From Winogradskya humida (GTDB lineage: Bacteria > Actinomycetota > Actinomycetes > Mycobacteriales > Micromonosporaceae): a stretch of 64,000 nt of DNA. Shown here in pieces: positions 9,125 to 18,194 of the stretch (within the stretch, counting starts at the first letter, position 1; each line of letters begins with the position of its first letter). The stretch lies in contig NZ_BOMN01000033.1 in the NCBI RefSeq assembly GCF_016862215.1, positions 62,001 to 126,000 of the forward strand, given 5' to 3'. The notes under the pieces were generated by a model. The model made no database searches and was not told where the DNA came from. It saw nothing but the letters and a program-made list of their open reading frames with translations. The position numbers and the translations under genes were made by a program.

Positions 9125-11443
9125 CTACGACCTGGGGGTACCCGCCGTCAGCTCCGGCAACCCTGTATCGGGCTGTGAGAAAGCCGGGGTCAGCGAAACC
9201 CCGGCGCCGAGCAGCTCACCGAGCCTGGCGGGTGGCATCGGGCGGGCGAAGTAGTAGCCCTGCGCGGCAAGATAGCCCAGCTCCAGCAGCTGCTCGGCCT
9301 GCTCGGCGGTCTCCACACCCTCGGCCACCGCGTGCAGGCCGAGCACCTGGGCGAGGTGGATCACCGCCGCCGAGATCGGCACCCGGTTGTCGATCGGCGT
9401 CTGGGTGAACGAGCGGTCGAGCTTGATCTCGTCGATCGGGCAGTCGTGCAGCAGGGTCAGCGTCGAGTGGCCGGTGCCGAAGTCGTCGAGCGAGATGCGT
9501 ACGCCCAGCGCCCGCAGCCGGTGCAGGTTGGTGACCGACTGCCCCGGCTCCACCGCCATGGTCTCGGTGATCTCCACAACGATCCGGTCCGCGGTGATCC
9601 GGTGCTCGGCGAGCAGCGCCGCCACCGCGTCCGCGAAACCGGCCTCGCGCAGGTCGCGCGCCGACACGTTGACGTTGAGAACGCCCGGGGCGGCCTCCTT
9701 GTGCTCCGCGATCCACGCGGCGAGCTGCGCGAACGCCGTCCGCAGCACCCAGCGCCCCAGCGGGACGATCAGCCCGGTGCGCTCGGCGACCGGGATGAAC
9801 GAGTCGGGCGCGAGCGTGCCACGGGTGGGGTGGGCCCAGCGGACCAGTGCCTCCGCGCCGATGATCCGGCCGTCGTCGAGGGAGACGATCGGCTGGTAGA
9901 GCAGGAACAGCTGGCCGTCGGTGATCGCCTCACGCAGCTCCGCGCCGAGGTGGGCATGGTCGCTGCCGGTGGTGGCCATGGTCGGGTCGTAATGCAGGTA
10001 CGCCGTCCCGTGCAGCTTCTTCGCCGCGTACATCGCGATGTCGGCGTGCCGCAGCAGCACCGACGCCTCGTCCCCGGTCCGCCCGTCGGCGATCCCGATG
10101 CTGGCCCGGATCGGCAGCTCGTGCCCGTCCGCGTAGATCGGCTGGTGCAGCGCGTTCATCATCCGCTCGGCGGCCAGGTCGGCGGCGGCCGGATCGGCGT
10201 CGTCGAGGACCACGACGAACTCGTCGCCGCCGAGACGCGCGACGGTGTCCTCGACGCGTACGCACCCCTCCAGCCGCTTGGCGACCCCGATCAGCAACTG
10301 GTCGCCGACCTCGTGGCCGAGCGTGTCGTTGACCTCCTTGAAGTCGTCCAGGTCGATCAGCGCCACGGCGACGGGCCGGTCCCCGGGTGCGGTCAGCGCC
10401 GTGTCCAGCCGGGCGTGGAACAGCACCCGGTTGGGCAGCTGGGTGAGCCCGTCGTGGGTGGCGCCGTGGTCGAGGCGGGCCAGCAGCTTGCCGTTGTCGC
10501 GGAAGGCGAGGCTCTGCCGGATGACGACCAGCGCCATGAGCATGACCGCGGCGCCGACGACGACACCCTCGTCGGGGCTGTCACTGACGGTGACCGAGAT
10601 CAGCAGGGTGTCGACGGCGGCCACGGCGGCGTATGGCAGCAGGCTGAACGGCCGTCGCCGAGGCTCGATCACTCCCCGGCGCTTCGTCGCCACCCCGGCG
10701 GCGGTGCGCTGGCGGTCTGCGGCCCAGGCGGCGAGGAAGAAGACGAACGGGGGGCCCACCATGCTCGGGAAGAGGGCCGGGTCGACCTTCTCGAACAGCG
10801 GCCGGAACATCGGGCCGACCGCGCCGACGAACATCGCCACGCCCAGCAGCCGCAGCGCCTTGTTGTCCACGTGCAGGCGGCTGGTGAGCACGAACTTGAC
10901 GACCGCGAACACGGCGAGCAGCGCGATGAGGGTGACCAGCAGCGACAGGTAGACGCCGGTCTTGTCGTTGCTCTCCAGCGCCTGACGGGTGGAGTAGTGC
11001 CAGATGAACACCGCGGCCGCCAGCGCGACCGTGGCGGCGTCGAGCACGATCCGGACGATCTCCCCGGCGGACTGGCGGCCGAGGGGGAGGCGGAAGAGGG
11101 CGTACATGACGACCAGGACCGCCGGGCCGCAGAAGGCGAGCAGGCCCGGACCGCTGTGTGGGCCGTGCGGGTCGGCGGTGGTGAGCACTTCGATCGCCTG
11201 CGCCGCCATCCCGCCCGTGACCAGGGCGACGGCCACGGTCAACTGCCGCCAGAACCGCTGTGTGGGCAGCGGGAGCGCCGCGCTGCGGGCAGTGCGGAGC
11301 AGCACCAGGAACGCGATGATCCCGCTGGCGACCACCGGCAGCCAGAGCAGGAACCGGGGGCCGACCGGGTGAACAAGGTTCAGAGCGACCCACAGCAGGG
11401 CGAACAGCGCTGTGCCCGCGGAGGCCCGCATCAGCCGGTCCAC
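9125..11443 (-). CDS. Membrane GGDEF-EAL protein (c-di-GMP turnover)
   Basis: Bifunctional-type c-di-GMP enzyme of about 772 residues. The N-terminal 300 residues form a polytopic membrane module of eight or nine hydrophobic segments, likely a sensory domain. The diguanylate cyclase domain (about 335-495) has an intact active site RLGGDEFVVVL and an intact inhibitory I-site RVED five residues before it. The phosphodiesterase domain (about 510-760) keeps EAL (GAEALVRW), VEITET and LDDFGTG, so both activities could be real. I chose the GTG at 11443 because GAAGGGG lies just ahead; a TTG at 11467 is also in frame. It is divergent from the surface-glycan operon. Confidence 0.9.
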   Translation of the reverse strand: MDRLMRASAGTALFALLWVALNLVHPVGPRFLLWLPVVASGIIAFLVLLRTARSAALPLPTQRFWRQLTVAVALVTGGMAAQAIEVLTTADPHGPHSGPGLLAFCGPAVLVVMYALFRLPLGRQSAGEIVRIVLDAATVALAAAVFIWHYSTRQALESNDKTGVYLSLLVTLIALLAVFAVVKFVLTSRLHVDNKALRLLGVAMFVGAVGPMFRPLFEKVDPALFPSMVGPPFVFFLAAWAADRQRTAAGVATKRRGVIEPRRRPFSLLPYAAVAAVDTLLISVTVSDSPDEGVVVGAAVMLMALVVIRQSLAFRDNGKLLARLDHGATHDGLTQLPNRVLFHARLDTALTAPGDRPVAVALIDLDDFKEVNDTLGHEVGDQLLIGVAKRLEGCVRVEDTVARLGGDEFVVVLDDADPAAADLAAERMMNALHQPIYADGHELPIRASIGIADGRTGDEASVLLRHADIAMYAAKKLHGTAYLHYDPTMATTGSDHAHLGAELREAITDGQLFLLYQPIVSLDDGRIIGAEALVRWAHPTRGTLAPDSFIPVAERTGLIVPLGRWVLRTAFAQLAAWIAEHKEAAPGVLNVNVSARDLREAGFADAVAALLAEHRITADRIVVEITETMAVEPGQSVTNLHRLRALGVRISLDDFGTGHSTLTLLHDCPIDEIKLDRSFTQTPIDNRVPISAAVIHLAQVLGLHAVAEGVETAEQAEQLLELGYLAAQGYYFARPMPPARLGELLGAGVSLTPAFSQPDTGLPELTAGTPRS

Positions 11444-11555
11444 GCTCGCCCCTTCCCGATCGGTCAAAGGTCCTATCGGTCGTGCCGGGGCGCGTGTGAG
11501 TTATTCGTGGGGCGTCCAACCAGGGTTTCGGCTTTGGTCACCCAAGGGGTCGAAC

Positions 11556-12605
11556 GTGAGCGGAATGAATTCCTTGCTGCTGACGGTCGTCGTCCCGGTG
11601 TACGCGGTGGAGGGCTACCTCTATCAGTGCCTGGAGTCGATCAGGGCGGGTCTGACCGCCGAGGAATCGGCGTCGGTCGAGGTCATCGCCGTCGACGACG
11701 CCTCGCCGGACGGCTGCGGGGAGATGCTCGACGGCTATGCGGCCCGCCACGGTGACCTGCGGGTGGTGCATCTGAGTCACAACGTGGGCCTGGGGCTGGC
11801 CCGCAACGCCGGCCTGGCCGAGGCGCGCGGGGAGTACGTCTGGTTCGTGGACAGCGACGACTGGCTGCCGGCCGGTTCGGTGCGGGCCGTGCTGCAGCAG
11901 CTGCGTACCGGGCCTGACCTGCTGCTCATCGATCATCTGCGGGTGCAGGAGAACGGCCGGCTGGAGCGTGACGCGAGCAGCGGCGCACTGAAGGACCCCT
12001 CGCTGGCGAGCCTGATCAAGCTGCAGCACACCGCCTGGAACAGGATCGTGCGGCGCGGCCTGCTGGAGGAGCTGAACCTGCGCTTCCTGCCCGGTTGGTA
12101 CGAGGACGTCCCGTTCAGCAACCCGGTTCTGATCGCCGCTGACCGGGTCGCCGTGCTCGACCGGGTCTGTTACCACTACCGCGTCGGCCGGCTGGGCGCG
12201 ATCACCGCGACCCGCAGCGAGCGGCATTTCGAGGCGTTCGAGCAGTACGACCGGATGCTCGCGTGGACCGCCGAGCGCGATCTCGAGCCGTGGCTACGAC
12301 ACGCGTTGTTCACCTTGATGGTCAACCACTTGTTGGTCGTCCTCGGTAACGACGGTCGTGTTCACCCGAGGCAGCGCCGCGCCTTCTTCAAGCGCCTGGC
12401 AGCGCACTACCGCCGCTATCTACCTGCGGACTACCCGGGTCACCCGGGGATCAAGCACAAGCTCGTGCAAGCGCGCAGTTACGCTGCGTACGCGACCATG
12501 CGGCAGGCGTACCGGGTGGTCAAGCGCAACCCCGAGCCGTCACCTGCGGTTCAGCCTGTCCTCGCCTCCGCGCCACAACCGGCTCAAACGGTGACCATAC
12601 GTTGA
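11556..12605 (+). CDS. Family 2 glycosyltransferase, first gene of surface-glycan operon
   Basis: Inverting GT-A glycosyltransferase of 349 residues. The nucleotide-sugar fold begins LTVVVPVYAVEGYLYQCLES, continues with AVDDASPDGCG and NVGLGLARNAGLAEARGEY, and carries the metal-binding acidic motif FVDSDDW. The C-terminal 120 residues are helical and basic. The start GTG at 11556 has AAGGGG six bases upstream. The frame extends back to 11412, but that would overlap the divergent GGDEF-EAL gene. The stop (TGA 12603-12605) overlaps the next start by four bases or fewer. It likely adds sugar to a wall polymer or nonulosonate-containing glycan. Confidence 0.9.
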   Translation: MSGMNSLLLTVVVPVYAVEGYLYQCLESIRAGLTAEESASVEVIAVDDASPDGCGEMLDGYAARHGDLRVVHLSHNVGLGLARNAGLAEARGEYVWFVDSDDWLPAGSVRAVLQQLRTGPDLLLIDHLRVQENGRLERDASSGALKDPSLASLIKLQHTAWNRIVRRGLLEELNLRFLPGWYEDVPFSNPVLIAADRVAVLDRVCYHYRVGRLGAITATRSERHFEAFEQYDRMLAWTAERDLEPWLRHALFTLMVNHLLVVLGNDGRVHPRQRRAFFKRLAAHYRRYLPADYPGHPGIKHKLVQARSYAAYATMRQAYRVVKRNPEPSPAVQPVLASAPQPAQTVTIR

Positions 12606-13090
12606 CGCCCGTGCTTCGCCCCGCCAGTGACTCCGACCGCGACATCGTGCTCTCCTGGCGTAACCACCCGGACGTGCGCGCTGTCAGCCTGACCACCCAC
12701 GAGATCCTCCCGGAGGAGCACGCGAAGTGGTGGGAAGCGGCAACCGCGGACCCGCAACGGCACATCATGATCTTCGCGGAAGAGACCCGGGACTGCGGCG
12801 TCGTCATCTTCGACCTGCGCGAGGATCCGCCCAGCTGGAGTTTCTACCTCGACGTCGAGGGCCTGGACGGCAAGCTGCTGCCGGCCTGGATGCGGCTGGA
12901 ACAGGCGGCGGTCGAGTACGCCTTCGGTGAGCTGGGCCTGACCCGGCTCGGCGGCGAGACGCTCGCCGCGAACAAGCAGGTCATCGCCCTGCACCGGCGC
13001 TTCGGTTTCCTGGAGAAGCGCCGCTACGAACGGCTGATCGACGGCATGCCACAGACCGTGGTGTGGACCGAGAGAGGGACTGACCAGTGA
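12602..13090 (+). CDS. pseH: GNAT N-acetyltransferase, PseH-like
   Basis: GNAT-fold acetyltransferase of 162 residues. The opening VLSWRNHPDVRAVSLTTHEI and EEHAKWWE match PseH, which acetylates the 4-amino group of UDP-4-amino-4,6-dideoxy-AltNAc in pseudaminic acid synthesis. The acetyl-CoA region is represented by LGGETLAANKQVIALHRRFG. The start is TTG 12602 (coupled to the upstream stop) or GTG 12611. Its stop overlaps the start of the PseI gene by four bases. The position next to pseI supports the role. A related sugar acetyltransferase with a different substrate cannot be excluded. Confidence 0.8.
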   Translation: MTPVLRPASDSDRDIVLSWRNHPDVRAVSLTTHEILPEEHAKWWEAATADPQRHIMIFAEETRDCGVVIFDLREDPPSWSFYLDVEGLDGKLLPAWMRLEQAAVEYAFGELGLTRLGGETLAANKQVIALHRRFGFLEKRRYERLIDGMPQTVVWTERGTDQ

Positions 13091-14127
13091 TCGTCAACGA
13101 CGTGGAGATCGGCGCCGGCAAGCGGCCCTACATCGTGGCCGAGATGTCCGGCAACCACAACGGCTCGCTCGACCGGGCGCTCGCCCTGGTCGACGTGGCC
13201 GCGGAGGCCGGCGCCCACGCCATCAAGATCCAGACCTACACGGCCGACACCATGACCGTGGACGTCAAGCACCCGCGCTTCCAGCTGTCCCAGGGCCACG
13301 AGCTGTGGGGCGGCGAGTACCTCTACGACCTGTACGAGCGGGCGCACACCCCGTGGGCGTGGCACGAGCCGATCTTCGAGCGGGCCCGCGAGCGCGGCCT
13401 GACGCCGTTCTCCAGCCCGTTCGACCGGACCGCGGTCGAGCTCCTGGAGAAGCTCGACGCCCCGATGTACAAGATCGCGTCCTCGGAGATCACCGACCTG
13501 CCGCTGATCCGGCTCTGCGCGAGCACCGGCAAGCCTCTGATCATCTCGACGGGCATGGCGAGCGTGCAGGAGATCGCCGCCGCTGTCGACGCTGCCCGGG
13601 GTGCCGGTGCGCAGGAGATCGTGGTGCTCTCGTGCACCGCCTCCTACCCCGCCCCGCCGGAATACACCAACCTGCGCCGCATCCCCGTGCTCGCCGAGGC
13701 GTTCCGGGTGCCGATCGGGCTCAGCGACCACACGATGGGCATCGGCGTGCCGATCGCCAGCGTCGCGTTCGGGGCATGCCTGATCGAGAAGCACCTCACG
13801 CTCGACCGCGCGGACGGCGGCGTCGACTCGGCGTTCTCGCTGAATCCGCAGGAGCTCGCGGCGCTGGTCGTCGAGTCCGAGCGGGCCTGGCAGGGCCTGG
13901 GCACCACCGCGATCGGCCCGACCGAGGCCGAGAAGGAGGGGCTGCGGTTCCGCCGGTCCCTCTACGTGGTGACCGACGTGCGCGCCGGTGACCCGGTCAC
14001 CGAGGAGAACGTGCGCTCGATCCGCCCCACCGGGGGACTCGCCCCCGACGCCATCGGCCTCGTGCTGGGCCGCACCTTCACGCAGGACGCGGCCAAGGGC
14101 ACGCCGCTTTCCTGGGAACTGATCTGA
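13087..14127 (+). CDS. pseI: Pseudaminic acid synthase PseI (NeuB family)
   Basis: Nonulosonate synthase of 346 residues that condenses a 6-carbon N-acetyl sugar with phosphoenolpyruvate. The TIM-barrel domain (1-270) starts IVAEMSGNHNGSLDRALALV and has IKIQTYTAD, FSSPFDRTAVE, YKIASSEITDLPLI and GLSDHTMGIGVPIA. The C-terminal SAF (antifreeze-like) domain (about 285-346) has RRSLYVVTDVRAGD and SIRPTGGLAP. The details (AHTPWAWHEPIF, EKHLTLDR) fit PseI better than sialic acid NeuB. The GTG start overlaps the pseH stop (GTGA). PseB, PseC, PseG and PseF are not in this window, so precursor and CMP-activation must come from elsewhere. Confidence 0.92.
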   Translation: MIVNDVEIGAGKRPYIVAEMSGNHNGSLDRALALVDVAAEAGAHAIKIQTYTADTMTVDVKHPRFQLSQGHELWGGEYLYDLYERAHTPWAWHEPIFERARERGLTPFSSPFDRTAVELLEKLDAPMYKIASSEITDLPLIRLCASTGKPLIISTGMASVQEIAAAVDAARGAGAQEIVVLSCTASYPAPPEYTNLRRIPVLAEAFRVPIGLSDHTMGIGVPIASVAFGACLIEKHLTLDRADGGVDSAFSLNPQELAALVVESERAWQGLGTTAIGPTEAEKEGLRFRRSLYVVTDVRAGDPVTEENVRSIRPTGGLAPDAIGLVLGRTFTQDAAKGTPLSWELI

Positions 14128-14145
14128 GAGGCACGGACAAACACG

Positions 14146-15726
14146 GTGTGGCTGAAGGCGAACAGCAAGGAACTCCAGGTCTTCCTGGAGTCGGCGACGG
14201 TGTACTGGGAGAAGAACCTCCCGCATCCGGCTGACGATGCCGTGATCGTGGTGGAGATGTTCCACCAGGACATCCGGGTGAACCTGCGCAACCTGGTGTT
14301 TGCGAACGCGCTCCGGCGGCTGCACCCGGCGCGGATGGTGGTGCTGACCGGCGTCGAGGACGCGTGGATGAGGACGCTGTGGAGCGGCTTCGACGTCGAG
14401 ATCGTCCGTAAGGTCAGTGACGCGTTCGCCGGCTCCGAGGTCATCGACGTCTGGGAGCAGGTGCGCCGCTCGACGACGCCGGCCCGCGACGACGAGACCA
14501 TCGTCGCCTACACCGACGCGACCTACTGCCGGCTCGCCAAGCTGCCGCGGCTACCGCAGGGATACCAGTCCCGGCCGGACTACCAGCAGCGCCACGCGTA
14601 CGCGACCCGCCTGCACGACATCTACCAGGAGCTCTTCCAGCGCAACGTCGTCGCCCTGGTCACCAGTCACGTCGACTACGACCAGTGGGGTCTCGCCGCG
14701 GAGGCCGCCCGGCAGGCCCGCGTACCGATCATCCACACCCAGCAGACCGGGTGCATGAAGGCGTACGGCCTGTTCCCGGAGCACGACAGCGGCACCGGCA
14801 CGTTCCGCGAGGAGCTGACCCGGCAGATCGGCGAGGTCTTCGAGAGCAAGGTCTGGAGCCGCCGCGAGAAGCTGCGCTCCACCGCCGAGCTGGTCGCCTG
14901 GCGCGCCAAGGTCAACCTGGGCCGGCCGAGCTGGTGGCGCGGCGGCGTCACCGCGTCCGTCGACCTCAACAACCCGGCCGAGCGGGCGCGGCTGCGCACC
15001 CACGTGGTCGACCGGCTGGGCTTCGACGCCACCAAGCCGATCATCACGGTCTACAACCACGCGGTCTCCGACGCGCTCGGCACCAACCGCGAGCTGTTCC
15101 CGAGCCTCGCCGACTGGTTCGCCGACACCGCGGCGTACGCGGCCGAGCACCCCGAGGCGCAGTGGCTCTTCCTGGACCACCCGAGCCAGGCGCTCTACGA
15201 CTCCACGAGCTTCTTCGACTCGGTCGCCGCGCAGTACAAGAAGGTCAGGCACATGGCGTTCCGGCCCAGCGCGACGCTGAGCAAGAACGCGCTGTGGAGC
15301 CTCACCGACCTCGGCGTCACGGTGCGTGGCAGTGTCAGCAACGAGCTGCCCGCGTACGGCATCCCGGTCATCCAGGCCGGCTGGTCGGAGTGGAGCTCGT
15401 GCGGGCTGTCGATCGTCGTCGACGACCAGGACGCGTACTGGAAGACCCTCGAGCAGAGCATCACCGCCATCCGCGCCGGTGAGGAGCTCGTCACCGAGGA
15501 GCAGGTGCGTCGCGCGCGGCTCTGGCTGTGGCTCTACCGCAGCGGCACCGACGTCGTCACCCCGCTCGTCCCGCAGTGGGAGGTGTGGCCGGCCGACATC
15601 CTGCTCAAGACCATGCGGGCGACGTTCCGGCACATCGAGGCCGACGCCGACCCCATGTACGACTCGGTCGAGCGGATGTGGACCCGGCGCGAGCCGATGC
15701 TCACCCGGACGGACTTCGGCGCATGA
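14146..15726 (+). CDS. Putative surface-polysaccharide glycosyltransferase
   Basis: Soluble protein of 526 residues with a two-domain layout like GT-B capsule glycosyltransferases. The N-terminal half has LVFANALRRLHPARMVVLTG and a central HVDYDQWGLAAEAARQARVP. The C-terminal half has FDATKPIITVYNHAVSD, WLFLDHPSQALYD and the late motif RGSVSNELPAYGIPVIQAG, resembling the nucleotide-binding region of KpsS/LipB-like and CDP-glycerol-type transferases. It follows pseI by 18 bases and ends with ATGA overlap to the next gene. It may transfer Pse or a related nonulosonate from CMP, but the donor is inferred from context only. Confidence 0.65.
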   Translation: MWLKANSKELQVFLESATVYWEKNLPHPADDAVIVVEMFHQDIRVNLRNLVFANALRRLHPARMVVLTGVEDAWMRTLWSGFDVEIVRKVSDAFAGSEVIDVWEQVRRSTTPARDDETIVAYTDATYCRLAKLPRLPQGYQSRPDYQQRHAYATRLHDIYQELFQRNVVALVTSHVDYDQWGLAAEAARQARVPIIHTQQTGCMKAYGLFPEHDSGTGTFREELTRQIGEVFESKVWSRREKLRSTAELVAWRAKVNLGRPSWWRGGVTASVDLNNPAERARLRTHVVDRLGFDATKPIITVYNHAVSDALGTNRELFPSLADWFADTAAYAAEHPEAQWLFLDHPSQALYDSTSFFDSVAAQYKKVRHMAFRPSATLSKNALWSLTDLGVTVRGSVSNELPAYGIPVIQAGWSEWSSCGLSIVVDDQDAYWKTLEQSITAIRAGEELVTEEQVRRARLWLWLYRSGTDVVTPLVPQWEVWPADILLKTMRATFRHIEADADPMYDSVERMWTRREPMLTRTDFGA

Positions 15727-16670
15727 TCGGCCGCTGGTTCGCCACCGACTACGACGAGCCGGTGCGCTTCATCGAGGGCCTGCCGATCGAGGTGAGCAGC
15801 GGAAGTGAACTCGGCATCGTCGACCAGGTGGTGCGGGGCAACGCGATCGTGGGACGGGTCACCGGGGATTTCGGGGCTGTCGGGCTGAAGGTGCGTAGTC
15901 CGGGCGTACCCACCAGGGTCTCGGTTGTGGTCCATCTCGACGAGCTGGGCACGCGCTGGTGGTCCGACCGGGTGCGCCCGCCGCGGCACGCCCCCGAACT
16001 GCCCCGGCTGGTGCTGGTGCGCGCTCAGGGCGAGATGCGTGGGGCGGCGTTACTCGCCCGGCGGCAGGGCCTGCGCAGTGCGGGCGGTGCGAAGGTCACG
16101 GTCGAGTTCGACCTCACCGCCGAGGAGCTCGACGAGGACGGCCTGCTCATGATCGAGCTGGCCGAACCCCCGCGACCCGAGTGGATGTCCGGCCGCGTGG
16201 CCGCGCGTTCCGCTCTCGGCCTGCGCATCGACAAGATTTATGTACGCCCGGAGCCGACCACGACCGCACCAGCGCCGTCTCCCTATGCCACGGGTTGCGA
16301 CCTCGCACTCCTGGCATCGGACGGGCCGGAGCAGTTCCGCCTGGAAGTCAGCCCCGTGACACCGGCGCCGCCGCTCCCGCGTTCACCCACGCACAAGTGG
16401 AGTCGCCGCAAGCCGGCCCGCGCCGGGTTCAAGGCACTCCGGATCGCCCGCCGCGCCGGCACCCGCGTCGCCGCCGAGGTGGTCAAGTCCCGCCCCACCG
16501 ACAACTTCGGGGTGCGTGCGACCGACCTGCTGACGGGCGTACCCGTCGAACTGAAGGTCGTGTCCCGCGGAGCCGGAAGCGTCACGCTGCGCCGAGGTGC
16601 CGCCCAAGGTCCGATCCTGCTCGGCCTGGAACAGCCGGACCGCGGCCTGTCGTGCCGGATCGTCCCGTGA
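15723..16670 (+). CDS. Uncharacterised protein of surface-glycan operon
   Basis: Protein of 315 residues that I do not recognise. It starts at an ATG overlapping the preceding stop (ATGA), MIGRWFATDYDEPVRFIEGL. No signal peptide or membrane helix is visible. The first 185 residues look beta-rich (alternating hydrophobic residues, e.g. VSVVVHLDELGTRW and KVTVEFDLTAEELD). Residues 230-265 form a basic linker (HKWSRRKPARAGFKALRIAR), then a second short beta region ends GLSCRIVP. The beta-rich halves could be jelly-roll or carbohydrate-binding-like, which is only a guess. The stop overlaps the next GTG by four bases, so it is tightly coupled to glycan genes. Confidence 0.8.
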   Translation: MIGRWFATDYDEPVRFIEGLPIEVSSGSELGIVDQVVRGNAIVGRVTGDFGAVGLKVRSPGVPTRVSVVVHLDELGTRWWSDRVRPPRHAPELPRLVLVRAQGEMRGAALLARRQGLRSAGGAKVTVEFDLTAEELDEDGLLMIELAEPPRPEWMSGRVAARSALGLRIDKIYVRPEPTTTAPAPSPYATGCDLALLASDGPEQFRLEVSPVTPAPPLPRSPTHKWSRRKPARAGFKALRIARRAGTRVAAEVVKSRPTDNFGVRATDLLTGVPVELKVVSRGAGSVTLRRGAAQGPILLGLEQPDRGLSCRIVP

Positions 16671-17677
16671 TCCACCGCCCGGTCCTCGGCGCGAACGCCG
16701 AGGACAACCGCCGCGTGCTGCAGGACGTCCTGGACACCGTGCCGGCCGGCAAACTCGAGCTGCCGCCCGGCACGCACACCATCGCCGACGGCCTGCGGGT
16801 GCCCGGCGGCTGGACGATCCGCGGCTCGGAGGTCGCCGGCGCGAACGGCGGCCCGCCCGGCACCTGGCTGGTCTCGGCCGGCCTGACCGGGCACCCCGTC
16901 CTGCACATCGTCGGCTCGGACGTCGCGGTCAGCGACCTCGGCCTGCGCCCGCCGCCGGCCGACCCGGGCGAGCACGGCGGCGACCGCGGCACGGCCATCA
17001 CCGTCGGCGACTATCTCTACGCCGCGCCCCCCGACTGGATCACGCACGTCGACCTGCGCCGCGTACACGTCGAACGTCTGGGTGAGAAACACGCCAACTG
17101 CATCGCGCTGATGGGCGCGGTCAGCGACATCACCCTGCACGACATCACCATCCGCGGCGGCTACACCGGCGTGGCCGTGCACTGGGGAGCCGTCGGCGCG
17201 GACGTCGCCTCGATCGTGGGCCCGACCTACCACCCGCACCGGCTCGCGATCACGGACCTGCGGGTCAGCGACGCGCTCGAAGGCTTCTACCTCAGCTCGG
17301 TGCACGACGTCCGCGTCGACGGCGCCTGCCTGACCGACGTCGAGATGGGCTTCCGCCTGCTCCCCGGTGACAACACCGACCGCTTCGTCACCTCCGACCT
17401 CGTCGGCTCCCGCATCGACATCTCCGACGTCTGCGTCACCTGGAACGGCCCCCGCTACGCGATCCGCGTCGCCGGCTGGGGCCGCAGCGAGATCGACGGC
17501 GAGGTCAGCGTCCTCACCTACCGCGACACCGCGATCCGCAACTGCACCCTCCGCGGCGCCGGCACCGGCGACGCCTGGTCCCCGATCCTCGTCGAACGCG
17601 CCGCCGGCGTGGAGATCGACCAGATCACGCTCACGACCGCGGGCTCCGAGGACTGCTGCCGGCTCCACTCCCGCTGA
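16667..17677 (+). CDS. Right-handed beta-helix protein
   Basis: Protein of 336 residues with the layout of pectate-lyase/tailspike-like parallel beta-helices. The N-terminal VLGANAEDNRRVLQDVLDTV and LELPPGTHTIADGLRVPGGW form the usual capping motif. Repeated rungs of about 22-25 residues follow (SDITLHDITIRGGYTGVAVH, HDVRVDGACLTDVEMGF, SRIDISDVCVTWNG, DTAIRNCTLRGAG). No signal peptide is visible, so it may be cytoplasmic. The start is the GTG at 16667 overlapping the preceding stop. Possible roles are polysaccharide epimerase, lyase or glycan-binding scaffold. It is the last gene of the operon and its end lies inside a tandem 37-bp repeat. Confidence 0.82.
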   Translation: MIHRPVLGANAEDNRRVLQDVLDTVPAGKLELPPGTHTIADGLRVPGGWTIRGSEVAGANGGPPGTWLVSAGLTGHPVLHIVGSDVAVSDLGLRPPPADPGEHGGDRGTAITVGDYLYAAPPDWITHVDLRRVHVERLGEKHANCIALMGAVSDITLHDITIRGGYTGVAVHWGAVGADVASIVGPTYHPHRLAITDLRVSDALEGFYLSSVHDVRVDGACLTDVEMGFRLLPGDNTDRFVTSDLVGSRIDISDVCVTWNGPRYAIRVAGWGRSEIDGEVSVLTYRDTAIRNCTLRGAGTGDAWSPILVERAAGVEIDQITLTTAGSEDCCRLHSR

Positions 17678-17729
17678 ACACCGGCAGGGGATTGCTGCCG
17701 GCTCCACCTCGCTGAAACACCGACAGGGG
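17654..17729. repeat. Tandem 37-bp repeat at operon end
   Basis: Two imperfect copies (17654-17690 and 17693-17729), the first covering the stop codon of the beta-helix gene. Each copy has CTGCCGG at its left and CCGGCAG (second copy CCGACAG) at its right, so each can fold into a stem. Together they look like a duplicated terminator of the surface-glycan operon. Confidence 0.75.
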
Positions 17730-17782
17730 GCTGTCGCGGCTACCGACGAGGGTGGGTTTCTCCCCACCTCAAGGAGTACGCC

Positions 17783-18142
17783 ATGTCCGCGATCAACAAG
17801 GTCGACTGGTTCCAGATCGGCGCCGCCGAGTCCGCCGAGGCCGAACGTTTCTACAGTGAGGTCTTCGGCTGGACCTTCTCCGGCGACGATGACACCCCCG
17901 GTTACCGGCTGGCGACCACGCCCGGTCAGGCCGGCCCGAGCGGCGGCCTGACCGCGAGCCCGTCGAGCCATGCCATCTTCTTCATCAACGTCCCCGACAC
18001 CGCGGAAGCCTGCCACCGGGCCGAGGCCGCCGGTGCAAAGGTGCTGGTGGCGCCCCAGGACGGCGGTGGCGGCCTGATCTTCGCCCACCTGCTCGACCCC
18101 TCCGGCAACCTCATCGGCATCTACACCCCGGCAGACCATTAG
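17783..18142 (+). CDS. VOC (glyoxalase/bleomycin resistance) family protein
   Basis: Small single-domain VOC protein of 119 residues with the split beta-alpha-beta-beta-beta fold. The first half has VDWFQIGAAESAEAERFYSE and the second LDPSGNLIGIY, the typical end of the family. The metal ligand set is incomplete to the eye (no early His), so it may bind ligand without a metal. The ATG at 17783 has AAGGAG eight bases upstream. It is convergent with the WYL regulator, separated by a strong hairpin. Confidence 0.88.
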   Translation: MSAINKVDWFQIGAAESAEAERFYSEVFGWTFSGDDDTPGYRLATTPGQAGPSGGLTASPSSHAIFFINVPDTAEACHRAEAAGAKVLVAPQDGGGGLIFAHLLDPSGNLIGIYTPADH

Positions 18143-18149
18143 GGCGCAC

Positions 18150-18187
18150 CTGAGGGATCACGGCGAGCCTGCGGCGAGGTCCCTCAG
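18150..18187. terminator. Bidirectional terminator hairpin
   Basis: Perfect 8-bp arms CTGAGGGA (18150-18157) and TCCCTCAG (18180-18187) separated by a GC-rich loop, in the short gap between convergent genes. It probably stops transcription from both sides. Confidence 0.65.
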
Positions 18188-18194
18188 ATGGACC

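Noticed and set aside
9332..11755. An 807-residue open frame on the plus strand opposite the GGDEF-EAL gene
   Set aside because: It is the antisense of a gene with intact catalytic motifs. Its protein is Arg/Asp/His/Gln-rich low complexity without any family likeness, a usual artefact of high G+C.
11556..17677. Complete pseudaminic acid biosynthesis cluster
   Set aside because: Only PseI and a PseH-like protein are present. PseB, PseC, PseG and PseF are absent, so the pathway cannot be called complete here.
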